A stretch of DNA of 64,000 nt from Desarmillaria ectypa (Eukaryota > Basidiomycota > Agaricomycetes > Agaricales > Physalacriaceae), in contig JAUDYN010000011.1 in the NCBI GenBank assembly GCA_030407005.1, positions 362,501 to 426,500 on the forward strand, in the 5' to 3' direction. The notes beneath the pieces are model-generated. The model searched no databases, had not been told where the DNA came from, and worked only from the letters and a program-made list of their open reading frames with translations. A program made the position numbers and the translations under genes. Every line of letters starts with the position of its first letter. The first letter of the stretch is position 1. Shown in pieces: positions 1-11,900 of the stretch.

Positions 1-631
1 GTGCTCCTGGCACATAAGAGGCGACCAGGTTCATCATCACCCTCTCCACCTCCACCACCGGCTATTGTTGTGCAGGGCTCGACGACGATGTGAGTACCTC
101 TACCCGTTATACACAACATCTCACCTACTCTACCCAGGTCTCTCTGCTTACCGATAGTACGAATTATTGTCACCTGCAACGCGGAGCGGTATCAGGTGGT
201 TGAAATTACGGGTGCAACCAATGGTTCGTCCATACGGGAACGTATCTTGTCAAAGGTCGTTTTAGCCTTGAAGGTTTTCCGTTGAAAATATTAATGCGTC
301 CCTTTCCTCTTAGTTGTGTATTCCAGACGATCGCTATTCTTGGTTTCGTGTCTATCAAGCCCAAGTGGGCACGTATGCCATTGGTAGCGCTCTATCAGAC
401 GCGATGCTCTTTGAAATATGCCTTCAGCAAGGCGACCCGTCAGGGTCGTTGACATTCTTTGTGTCTACGGCCCCGGATCGACCTCCTAAAACCATGGAAC
501 CTGATTATTCAGACACTTATTTGTACTCTCAGTCGTAAGTTTGCTATCGTTCTTTACATCCAGACACTGACGGAGAGTACAGAAGCCGTAGTAGTCGTCG
601 TCGAGTGTGTGATATAACTGTCATCCTTTGA
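1..631 (+). pseudogene. Truncated MAPKKK-type gene fragment with a Ras-association-like domain
   Basis: Four exon pieces join in phase: 1-89, 138-255, 314-534 and 583-631, with introns of 48, 58 and 48 nt. The joined reading contains VVEITGATNGSSIRERILSK followed by CIPDDRYSWFRVYQAQVGTY and later GDPSGSLTFFVS. This order resembles the ubiquitin-like Ras-association segment that precedes the kinase domain in fungal Bck1/Ste11-type MAP kinase kinase kinases. In those proteins it binds regulators; a serine-rich linker and a kinase domain should follow. Here a stop comes at 629-631, shortly after the domain, and no kinase motif is visible downstream. The 5' part lies outside the window, so I cannot see a start. 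Most likely a broken or partial duplicate; a short functional RA-only protein is possible. The family call is from remembered motif similarity. Confidence 0.5.
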
Positions 632-3600
632 TGCTGTACTGATGCTTTACAGGGCTGAAATTGAGTGAATTTCAGATTGCTCAGTTGGGAAATCTCTTTC
701 GTTGCTGTATATTACCGCGGTGTACGATAGGTTCTGTAGGATGTGCAAACTTGTACCACTAGCCCTATTCCAACGATACGTCCTATCGGGACACGGTTCA
801 TATGCTCTATGACTTCCTTGCTTCTGATTGGGAGACGCGGATCTTGCTATCTTCGAAAGCATGTCGCCTCCCAGTCCTGAGTGTCAAATATACGTGCCGG
901 GTTCCGTGCACCAATATATAAAGATGCTTCCGATTCGATCCTTCTTGCTGCAGGGTCGTACGCTGTTTGAACATGAAACCCGAAAACCGTGCTTCTTCGA
1001 CGGGAAGGACTGTCCTTGAACGGTTAATCATCACATGAGGACGGAGCAATTCTCTTTCGGTGTTGGCAACGAAGTGTTTTCGTGCTCTCACAGATGCCAA
1101 GTATAGTTCTGATACCCCCCTCGGATTCGGGAAATGGGGGATGGTGGGCAGCGGAAGCGGAGTCGAGTTGTTGCGAATGCAGTGTCAGTGGGAAGATATC
1201 TTTGATCTACAGCTGGAACGGTTGAACAATATTCAATGTAGTGAGTCAAGATGACATGTGAATTATGTAGTTGTATCACCCTCGAATGCCCGATAGGTGA
1301 ACGGGTCATCAGCAGGATGTCCTAGTCCTTGGAGCGCTTCTTTTAGATGATCAGGTCTAGGTGAGCCACCATCAGGAAAGGGGAGCGGTAAACTCACGGG
1401 CAACTCGTGTATCATAGAAATGCATCATTAGTCCGACATAATATCGGAACTTTACAAGGGTCATATGGGTGATATGCCTTGTTGAATTTAGAGAAATTGA
1501 CGATCTTTCAAGGTCGTGTTTATTTTGGGCCGAGGTCAACATCAAACTGCCTCGATCGATCAACTTTCCTTGACGCTGGATAATGATTATGAATAAGCAC
1601 AACGGCAGAGCACTTCCTCTTGGCTTCCTTGGGTTTCCTCTTAGGGTAGAGGTCGCTAATTCCGGGTTCCCCTGTGATTGTGATCTGCACATATAAATCA
1701 GAGTTTGAAGCACTATTATGAGTGGCCGAAGAACGTTGCGTCCCAAAATTGTCGCTGCCATTTGGGCATTAGTCACTGACCAATATTTAGCATGGGTTGA
1801 ACGATTGAGCCATGAGCGTTCAAGCCGTATCAGCCACGGCTGCACAAATAGTCACCGCAATTCCGTCGGACGCACGGCTGATATCCTTCTACCGCGTGGT
1901 GACCACGTATTGGATGGCGGAGACAGGATCACCGAGAGGTTGGATATACATAGCTGCGTGACCTAGCAAGTTGAGTTAAGGCCCGATGATATAATCAAAT
2001 TCGAATAAGCTGAAAACAATTGCAGAGCGTGTTAGGGATGTCCACCGTACCCGTACCGTATTGATGTTGTTGAGCATGCCGGACGGTACGGTACGACCGT
2101 ATTACGGACATACGTTCCGTGCGGAAGCGACAGAAAGAAATCTCACCAAATTTAACATACAGTACGCTTTAGAAGTGAGGCCTTGAGGCTGCATGAATCT
2201 GTGCCAATTGTCTCACGTTTGAGGTAATCGGGGGACGAGTGTATCAAAAAAGCAACCTCGCTACGCAGTGCAGAGGCCCCGTTTGGATCGTATATGCCAC
2301 GGACTGGGTGATGATACAATTACATATGTTGTAACTAAGCAAAAATAAAGAAAATATATGAGTTACCGAGACAATGCAAGCTATGCAACGGAGAGAGATA
2401 ATACTCGAGCACACCTAAAAGGACAGCAAGGACACAACAGAGAGATACGATGGTGTTTCGCCGTTCGCCGGGTACCCCTTGCCTAGCCACTGTTAGGTAG
2501 ATTCATGAGCAAAAGAAAAGACGAAAAAGCTATTATAGGCATAGCCGATACAAACAAAAACGTCGATACCGCGAAGGACGGCAGTAGCATAGCTGCCAGG
2601 ATCCTAGGAAACAAATTGCCGGATACCGCGCAAGATGAACGCGAAACGGACATGCAAAGAACGCCGTATGTCCCTCAGTATTCGAAGTCTCAGTAGCACA
2701 GAGGTAGATCAACGAAATGGCGAGCGAAATGCAGCATCGAATCCAAGGTTTGGTGGTTCTTCTGGACTTGAAAGTCATCGCTGCTTTTGCCATGGATATC
2801 TACTGTGCGGCCATGGCGACAGAGATGGTGGTGGAGGGGGTCGAAGGAAGGAAACTGCATTAGCCGATGGTACGAGGTTCTGTTCGAACATGAGATCTCC
2901 CAGTCAAAGGTCTGGAGACGTAAGGTGATGCCCACAGACGTGTGTCGATTTTTCATCTACCTGCGATGCCCATCGACGCCGTAGTTATAAATATAATGAG
3001 AAGGAAGCGCGCACATACATGAACCAAGCCGTAGTACCCGGTGATACCGCACGTGGAATCACAAGCAAGTCGAAGTCAGAACTCCCACGCCTATCCTTTC
3101 CTTCTTACCACCACTATCACCATCTCTCCTCTTCATGTCGCCTTTCTTTTCCTGTCTTTCTACTGTCGCAGCGTTATCCGTGTCGTGCCATACTGCACCA
3201 TCTGTGGCTTCTATCGCCATTGGCCACCAATAACCGCTGCTTTTCCTATAAGCTCAGAACCGTCCGGAATGGTATGTTGCCCATCCTGTTTTTATTACTC
3301 TGACCATTCTCATTACCTTGTTCAGAACGATCTTCATAGTCTTGTATAGCGAAGCAAACCACTTATTTGTGCCATAGTCGGTGCATATATCCAGGTATAC
3401 TGAACGGCGAAGAAGGAATCAATGTGACGTCTCAAGTGAGTACTCTTTTTTCGTTTCTTGTTCATTCTCTCAACATTTTTTTCTAGTATAGCAACAATTA
3501 GTCCTGAACGTGCCCGTGCTTGTACTTTTCACCTTCATTACCATCTACGCCATCGATGGTGCGATTTCGGCCTTCTGCCCACAGACTTTCCCTACTGTGC

Positions 3601-4327
3601 TGCACGAATCCGCCACAGTATGCTAAAATTCACAATCTCTCATCTCCAACACTGATTATATCATATCCATTGTCAGGCTACCGGTGCATACCCTACTGGC
3701 TCACTCTGCACGAGACGGACCCTATGCCGTTGTACGACACCGATATTAGAGTGATGAGGCGGTGGAATATTGCCGGGGAAGACCACAACGGTGGACTTGG
3801 ACAGGTATATGGTAAATATATCATTATATGTACACATGGATGCCTACAGATGGGCACAGATGAACAATTTTAGTGCAGTGATAGGGAGACGGCCGTGTAA
3901 CTATCAATGGAATACCATTACTACCGCTCCTGGCATGCATTCATAGTTATTTCTTGCTGAAAGAATTCTAACACATTTTAGCTGTTCAATTACTCATCAA
4001 TGTCCTGCATTGATTGATGTTTAGTGGAGGATGCGAAGGCCTTAATTCAGCGATGTGTCATCTCATATTGGTGAGCCGGCTAACGTACATGTCTGAGCTT
4101 GAAATTTGTTGAGAGTTGGAGCCGGTTCTTACACTCGTTAACCAGTAAACTTTGACAAGCATTTCACCTCCTTCCTTATACAAATGTTTGGCTATTTCGT
4201 TCACTTCCATAAGTAGAACTTTGGAAGGGTGCTCGTGAATGGACTGGGTAAACCTCCCACAAAAGAGAATCGGAGGGAGTCCAGATTCCAAGATTCAAAA
4301 AGACTGGATATTATAATCTAATTTCCC
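632..4327. other. Mostly non-coding stretch
   Basis: No open frame here shows a recognisable domain or a convincing chain of phased exons. Around 3000-3900 on the plus strand there are pyrimidine-rich tracts and a few GT...AG pairs that could be remains of an old gene, but the frames are short and interrupted. An imperfect inverted repeat sits near 2044-2105. Confidence 0.5.
2044..2105. repeat. Imperfect inverted repeat rich in GTACC/GGTAC
   Basis: The left arm (near 2044-2060, accgtacccgtaccgta) and the right arm (near 2083-2100, ggtacggtacgaccgta) are imperfect reverse complements, separated by about two dozen bases. It could form a hairpin or be the relic of a mobile-element end. I see no transposase gene nearby. 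Confidence 0.4.
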
Positions 4328-4332
4328 AAAAA
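4328..4332 (-). terminator. RNA polymerase III T5 terminator of tRNA-Leu
   Basis: Five A residues on the plus strand give a run of five T on the tRNA strand, five bases past the mature 3' end. This is the usual Pol III stop signal. Confidence 0.7.
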
Positions 4333-4337
4333 TTACA

Positions 4338-4440
4338 TGACAACAGTGGGATTCGAACCCACGCCCTTTCGGACCAGATTGCTAAAGGATCACATGATGT
4401 GACCTGATTCTGGCGCCTTAGACCGCTCGGCCATATTGCC
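4338..4440 (-). tRNA. tRNA-Leu (anticodon CAG) with a 23-nt intron
   Basis: The reverse complement folds into a class II tRNA. The acceptor stem GGCAATA pairs with TGTTGTC (two G-U pairs) and the discriminator is A. The D arm stem is GCC/GGC. The anticodon stem is CCAGA/TCTGG with a seven-base loop ATCAGG+A, so the anticodon is CAG. The T arm is GTGGG-TTCGAAT-CCCAC. A variable region of 11 bases supports leucine. The loop is interrupted after position 37 by an intron at 4380-4402, the canonical site for nuclear tRNA introns. Internal A box (TGGCCGAGCGG) and B box (GGTTCGAATCC) are both present. The CCA end is not encoded, as expected for a eukaryote. Confidence 0.95.
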
Positions 4441-6386
4441 TACGAGCGGATATCCTTTGAGGCACAATATGATGGCTTCAAGTGGGAGAATAAAGTAGAG
4501 CCATGGAGATTCTTCTGTATATGGTCTTAGATGTCCATGCGGACTTCCACGTATTGGAATTGTTGTTATGTTTGACGACTTTACAGTGTCCGGCGTGGCT
4601 GCAGAAGTATGTTTCAACCCAGCCTTAATTTATAACCACCGAGAGTTGCGGACATGACTTGCCGCACCAACAACTCGGCAGCAATAAATTTCTCCTGAAA
4701 TGAAAGGCCGGATCTCGCATAACAGCCTGTAGTACCGTAGAGTGAAACTAAAATAGCGACTACACTCCATAGTATACTACGAATTGACCTTCCCAGAAAT
4801 CTTCCGACTCGTGCACACTAACGTAGGGGTCCATGGGCAGAATATATCTGCAATCCCTCCGGGGAGTTCATCCCATCCTGGAGATCTGGAACTCCGCTTA
4901 GATCGCCTCGCTTGCGGTGCAAAGCCGATGGTACATTGAGTCGCTGCCGAACCATATCTGCCAAGAGAATTCTTGCAAGTAAAATTATGAATTGGTTCCA
5001 TGCGAAGGGTCAATTCGTTCTAGACCTACTTGGAGATTGCATCAGAAGACGGTATTCACCAAGGGGGTTATGAACGTATGTATGGTAGCTTTGCACAGAA
5101 TTCCCCAGTTGAATGTAGCTTTTGATGACCGAAATAGAGTATCAACATACTGCAGTAGCTAAGTCGACCCTGCGAGTTCATCAGATTCAGTGTAATTCTA
5201 AAAGCTCTCGAGGCCGGCTATCATTATTAAATGACTGACACCCGGGGACCACATTTGTTTGGGGTATCAGAACAACAGGATGGTCGGTGTTAGCATGAAG
5301 GTACTAGCTAGGTTAATTCCACAGTATCTTGCAATTACACCATCCGGGGTTCAATGCTCGAAAATCTCGCCCGAATTGCTTCGTCAGAGATGGGAGATAG
5401 CTATCAGAACATATGTTCCACGTCCAGAATTTCGGTCATCAACAGAGACGTGATTCCGAGTCAAGAGTATCCGGAAATTGGAGCCGCTGCTCCAGGTCCA
5501 TGCACATGGAACTAATACAGTACGCCAATGTCACCTTGAGTCTTGAGCACAGATACCTAGAAAGGTGCCGTTCTGAAAACTCGTTTCAGGTCCAACAAAA
5601 CAGATACGTGAAACGTAGTGAGAAAATGTACCTCCAGTAAGCAGCGCGGAAGAAATGCTCCGCCTCTTTGATCCGCTTGCGTATGAAAAAATTAATCTAA
5701 AATTTTGTCTAACGTCCCCAGCCTCCACAGCTTCGAAGTACGTACAGGGAATAGAAAAGATATTACCTAGTCCCATGCAATATTAATGTAACGTCAGAAC
5801 GTCAGAAAAATACCCAACATTTGCTTACTTTCACCGTGTCCCAAGTTTGGGTAAGAAAATATCGGGATGTTTTGAGGCCGAGACATTGTTACATTTTGCG
5901 GAATTAGTAGAAACAGCGTGCAAGGCAATCGGTTTTCATGACGCTCATCTATAGGTTGTGAACAACAGATGCTGTATGACATTGTCCCGCAACGTGATAG
6001 AGTGAAAGAGACACGTAGAAATGCGAAGGTAGACTTGCAGACAAGCAAAGGAAGATGCAATCGTGGCTTTTCTGCAGTACCGAAGGTAATTGATTGTTGC
6101 ATCGTTAAGTTTAGGGGATAGACGGTGTGTTCAGTATGAACTGGGTAACATGCCAGTCACGCATCCTATAGTCTACAGAGATTCCCGATTTGGGCTTTCT
6201 ATCATTGCAAAGCGTATAAATCGGCGGTAGAATAGTAAACAGAAGACGGTGAAATACAAATGAGATGAGGCGTACGGATACACTACCTAGGGGCATCCAA
6301 GCGTGAGTATTGCTGATTGAAGGTACAAGGAGGTGGCGGATTCCAAATGGAGCATCAAGAGATATCAGTAACGACGACAGGAACGG
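4441..6386. other. Non-coding stretch
   Basis: Only short unconnected frames are present on either strand. I see no domain, repeat array or RNA gene here. Confidence 0.5.
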
Positions 6387-8563
6387 CTATTCTCCGCGAA
6401 TGGTGGAACCTCTCGACTTGGTTCGTGCCAGCCCGAAGCCCACGCTACTGCTAGGTCTGCTTGGGATCCTCCCTAGGTCTACCTGACTCTCCCCGCCCCC
6501 GATGATAGCAGGGTCAACGTAGCTTTCCTGGTCAAAGTGCTCGAACTTGCCGTGGGAGCGTTGAGAGAGGTTTGAAGGGACGCGGTGCAGCGAAGGAGGG
6601 GGATTCATGCTCATATCAGGGTTGAGGAGGTTCTGAGAACGCATGCTCGGTGTGCGCGCGCGGGAGGGCAGGGGATTGGAGACCATCTCGGGAGTAAGAG
6701 CTCCGGTTGATTTGTGTCGAGAGTGAGAACTTGGGGCGCGAGGATGAGGAAAAGGGTTGGGCAGGGGAGGAGAGTCCGCCGGAACTGGCGTTTGTTGTTT
6801 GGATGGTGGGGCTTGCCACGTAGAATTAGAATACGCAGACAGAGGTCGGCCTTGTGATTGTTGAGAATGAGAGGAAGGTGGTCCCGTTGGGTGCCAGTTT
6901 GGCGCCGTTTGATCCCATTCGTGGTTAGTCGAAAGCTGGACCTGGTCATGAGGTAATGGTTGTTGTCGAGACGGTGGTCTATCGCTAGATAAACTCTCTC
7001 GGCTTCGGCTAACGGTTTTCTTTGCAGACGAGGGCGTATGCGAAGACTGTAGCGAATTTTAGAAAAACGAATGCGATATTAACCATCAACCTTACCGGAG
7101 TCTGGACACTGATGCCCACGGGCGAACTATTCCCAGCCGAGGTGATGTTAGGGCTCTTCAGATGAGATCGTACAGAAGACGGGTGCCCTTGCACTGGAGG
7201 AAGTGGTACATCATCGACGCTCACCGAGCTCTCTCTTATCGGATCCAGATTCCTGAACTTGCCTCTCCCATCGGGTTCTAAGATTCCTAGACCAGTCAAC
7301 GTATCCACCGATGCATTAAAAGAAGTGGCCCGCGCTGGGGCTGTATAACTGTATTCAGAGATATTATCATCGTTCTTCGCTTTACCCTTGCCCTTTTTGT
7401 CTGACTCCTCTGGTTGTGGGGATGCTGCTCGCATTGAGCTATTCCACTCATGTGGAGGAGGCATGCTGATGGTACCACTGGCATCTAATATTGGTATGAA
7501 GTTATCAGGAGCGGTGGCATACTGAGGATGATGGTGAGGCTGTGTATATTCCGCAGGAGGAACTTCGACGTGAAATTCACGAACAGAAGGCGAACGAGGC
7601 GGGAGTGGCTCTTCCGTCTCAGTTGGAGATAATGTATGAGCAGAAGGAACCGTTGGAGGCGCGGCATGGACAGTAGGACGTGATGGTGGCGGGAAATAGA
7701 ACGTTTCGGCGGTATCGTTCCTAGGTACTGCTTGTGGTGGTTCCTCATATTCATCCTCTTCCTCCTCATCGGAATCTTCTCCTTCTCCCTCTTCAGACTC
7801 ATATTCTTCAGTAGCCGCAATTTGGGGCGGCCTGAACTCTCCGATCTCCCGCTGGGCTTGGGCATATCCCGACAACATGCCCATCCGTCTGCCCTCTATC
7901 AAGGCCTCAAGCACAGCACGCTTCTGTTCCGTCTTATGGGCTTGCGATCGCGCACGTACAGCGTCTCTCTCTGCGTTCTGCAGCTGGCCAGACACGGTTT
8001 CCAACACCTCTTCTCCCCTCTTAATCTCCGACCGAGCATGATTATACTGAACACGGTACATTTCCAGCTGCTTCTTGGCCTCGATGAGCTCCTCATGCAT
8101 CTTTAATCGACCTTCGTTCAATGACTGAAATCGCTGCACGAGTTGCGCTGAAAACTCATCAGCGGCAGATGCACGCTGTGTTTCCTGCTCGAGTCGCTCC
8201 AGCACAACGACCATAGCCTTGCGCATCTTGTTCGCCTCATACTCTTGATCGATTACAAGATGTAGCAGCTGCTTGTGGGATGATTGGCCATGAATTAGCT
8301 CGCGCTCCCTACGAAATCGTTCCGATGGTCCGTTTCGTCGTCGCCTGCGACGCTGAACGGCACCTGTCTCTTGCGACGGCGACGATAGAAGTTCGGACCT
8401 TGTAGACGATTCATTGCTTGCAGAAAATGTTTCGTTGACGAATTCCTGGACGACACCACTGTAAAAGACGCGTTCGATGCGGCACTATTGACACAGAGAT
8501 TTGTACTCACCCGTTCCCTCGATGACCTCCGGAATAAGGGTAGGAGCTACTGGCACCTTCCAT
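6387..8563 (-). CDS. Coiled-coil protein of unknown function, 691 aa
   Basis: Three exons, phase-consistent: 8511-8563, 7096-8458 and 6387-7046, with introns of 52 and 49 nt. The start is the ATG of MEGASSSYPYSG. Residues about 96-210 form a long, charged, heptad-like coiled coil (for example LNEGRLKMHEELIEAKKQLE). An acidic run follows at about 235-258 (SEEGEGEDSDEEEEDEYEE). The rest is proline/serine-rich and probably disordered, with histidine and glutamine clusters near the C-terminus. An arginine-rich patch (QRRRRRRNG) lies near the N-terminus and could act as a nuclear or membrane-binding signal. I do not recognise a named family. It lies tail-side of the flippase gene on the same strand, about 360 bp away. 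The exon structure is firm; the function is unknown. Confidence 0.85.
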
Positions 8564-8925
8564 GGCACCCAGTACGATACAAAGGCTGTCTTTAGTAAAT
8601 AAACTGTTCAGGACAAGACCATGGTCGTCGAGTAAACAAAGAAACGTCCGCTGCACAGCCACATTGTATCCCGGATTAGGCTTGTTGAATTTCACGCAGC
8701 GAAAGCAGAAGTTGGAGAAATAATAATATTCTACATGGGTCGTGGTATAGTTGGCTGCATCATGATCACTGTTAGAGGTAATTAGAGTATATAACAAAAG
8801 TCCAAATTCCGCGTGAAAAGATTGCGATGGGAGGGGGGAAAATGAAAGAGACACAAATGAGATAATGTAAGTACGTTTGGGAGGCCCTACTGAAGGTATT
8901 TCGTAGAAATATAAGACAAGAAAGG

Positions 8926-11900
8926 CTACAGCGCTCGGCCGCCCTGCCAAGACGCAGTGCTAGCGCGTCGGTCATCGTATTGTGGATCAGATGGCTGTTC
9001 TTGTTGCTGTTGTTGGAACGTAGGTGACTGCAGGTATTGCCCAGAATAATACCCGCCTTCCCCTGATCGCGGACCAGGAGCAAGATGGCCGGAAGAAGAC
9101 GCAGGAGGACTACCAACCATGGTCTCATCCGAAGCGTGGAAGTCATCATATGCCGTAGCATACGACGCTTCACTCGCTGTCGATCGGTCGACATGGTGAT
9201 GACTGTGGCTTGATACAGATGGTGGATTACGCACATCCATCTCGTAGGCGTCTCCAGCATCGTACGGCATTGATCGTCCGTGGGTGGCAGGCACATTGAT
9301 GACGGGTGGTGATAAAGGTGGCGGACTAGAGGCACGATTGCCCCGATGGGTCGTGGCAATGCTTGTTCTCCTGCTGGGGGGTGTGCTCGTGATCGAGCCG
9401 TCAGTAAAACGGTACTTGGGTGATGGTAGTGGCGAGGGCGGAGGGATGTCGGAAACGGAATAGTACGATGCTGGAGTTTCGTTCTGCCGATTGAAACCAC
9501 GGGGAGAAAGATTGGCGTCGAGCGGTGGTGTACCTATATCTGTTCGTCGAGGCTGATTGCCAGGGCCAGGACTTGATGTAAGTGCGGGCTCATATGGAGT
9601 GTGGCTGAGAGACATCTCCGACTGGCTACGACCGTGTCCAAACATAGGCGCCGCTTCCAGTGTGTCACCATTGCGATTCTTAGCCTTCCGGTGCCGGATC
9701 CCAAGCTGATCCTTGAGATCGCCTTTGACCCACATTTCACGAACAATTTCTTTATCCAAAGGAAAGTACGCGGAAGAAAGGAATTTGCACACGAAGCGGG
9801 GACCTGACGAATAGCAACACGGCGTGAATGAAATGACATCCTCGAAGAAATATAAACACACCAAGGGCAACAACGGTGGAAAACACAACCGTTGCCCAGA
9901 AAGGGATGCCACCAAACAAGATCTGCATCTCATTGATGAAGTCGGAACTGAAAAAGAAAGAATACACTATGATCCATAGCAGCATGATAATGCTAGAGCC
10001 GAAGACCACAATCCATGTTATGACGGTCCAGCTACCCGCAGGCTTTAGTAAAAAAAAGTTCTTGTTCACAAAAGAATGACATACTAGTGAGTGTTCATTC
10101 CGACGTAGGTGTTCGCAGAGAAAATGGCAGAAACGGCAACCGTTGTTCCAAAGTCGGCCAAAGAGTTCATGTCTTTCCCGGTCCACGACACCGCGAGTCC
10201 AAGCGTCCAGACCAAGTACGCCATGAAGAACACAACCGCAGACTGATACAAGCCATCTAACATGTAGGCCCAAAATTTTCCTCGAGTGTACTCCATGCCG
10301 CGAATTCCCCGAACATAGAGCTGTGGGAAAGCGAGCGCAGCCTGGGCGTTGATGTCCTGGTCGAATGCTAAAGAAAGTCGTTGTCAATGAAGCACATGTA
10401 AATTAATAAATTCGCGACCATACCTCCGAGAATAATAACGGGAAGTGATGTGAATACAAGATTGTACAACAAGATAAACGTGTACTGATACAGATATGTC
10501 CCATAAAAGCTAGCAAACTTGTTTGGCGTCTGTCAAAGGATACGGATCTAGGGACTCACTTGTTGAAGGGCAGGTACCAAAACAGAGCGAAGGTCCAGAT
10601 GACGTTCTGGAATGCACGCGTTAGTGCTTTCGCTTGCTACATGGAGCTCTTTTACCTTGTAGAAAAAGTTGCTGTGCATGTCTGCCACGCGTTGATAAGA
10701 CCACCGACCGTGAACAATCAACAACTTTGTCAAAAATCGGAACTGTCCAAAAGCATAATCCGCCGACATAGCTGCCTGTGAACCCTCTAGACCGAATAAT
10801 CCGCAGCCAATATTCGCCTCTTGAATCATAGCAACATCATTAGCGCCATCACCGATGGACAGCGTCATGGCATTGCGTCCTTCCTTGACCTGTAATCCAG
10901 GGTAAGGCTGCATTCAAACGTCAAAAAAACATAAAAGTTGCGCGCACCAATTTCACGGTCAACGCCTTTTGAGCAGGAGAGACACGGCAGCAGACAACGG
11001 TTTCACATTGTGTGCCGAGGTTAAGGAACAAGGGCTTAAGCTCGGGAGTTAGTGCGTGTCGAAGGGTGTCACCATCGATCACCACAGCAAATGACGCCTT
11101 CGACCCAGGAAGAAAACCCCGCTTCCGGGGATCAAATGATGGTGGACCTAAAACAGATGCTATCTTATTGAGACCGGCCTCTATCTGCGAGCGCGCCTGT
11201 TCGTATGAATCGGCGGAAAGAATCATCAGGTCCATGTCGTTTTTGAGCAGGTTGCAACTGTAACCAATTTCAATGGCGGTCTGGAGTTTATCACCTAGGG
11301 ATATACGTTTTCAGGAAAACTGCCCTTGATGTGAACGCGATCTTACCTGTCAAAATCCATAGCTTGATCCCAGCACGATGCAGGGTCTCAATGGCCTCTG
11401 GAACACCCTCTTGTAACTTGTCCTCCAGGGCGGTAGCCCCGAGTATTTGCAGCGAGTGCTCGATAAGTTCGTTCGCCTTATCAATCTCCTCGTCCCGGTT
11501 TTCGATGGCATTGGTGGCAGCGTCGTATGTTCTAGACCATGCCAAATACTCTTCCTCGGTGAGCCAGCGGTATGCGATACACAACGTCCGGAGTCCATTG
11601 TTAGCAAACATCTCCATGTCCTTGCTGGTCTGTTCTTTCAAGACGGGGTCATGGTCTTTTGCAAGGCGTGCATAAATGACGCTATCCGCCCCTTTGCAGT
11701 AAAGGATCAACCGTCCGTCCGGACACCGGAAAACCGCGCTCATGCGTTTCCTGGTACTGTTGAACTCGAGTACTTTCAAAAGCGTGTACTTCTCAGACTG
11801 GCCCATGACTTCTATGTCAAAGGTATCCTTCGATTTCTTGACAAAAGGGAACCCGACATCTCGAGCAGCAGCTACCAACGCAGCCTCGTCTGGAGATTCA

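Noticed and set aside
1372..1845. 157-codon minus-strand open frame
   Set aside because: No motif, no upstream or downstream exon in phase, and composition like random sequence.
3019..3873. Possible secreted-protein gene on the plus strand
   Set aside because: Hydrophobic frames exist, but no chain of exons closes in phase and no family motif is visible.
7732..8106. Plus-strand frame opposite the coiled-coil gene
   Set aside because: It is the antisense shadow of the acidic and coiled-coil coding region; the minus frame is clearly the gene.
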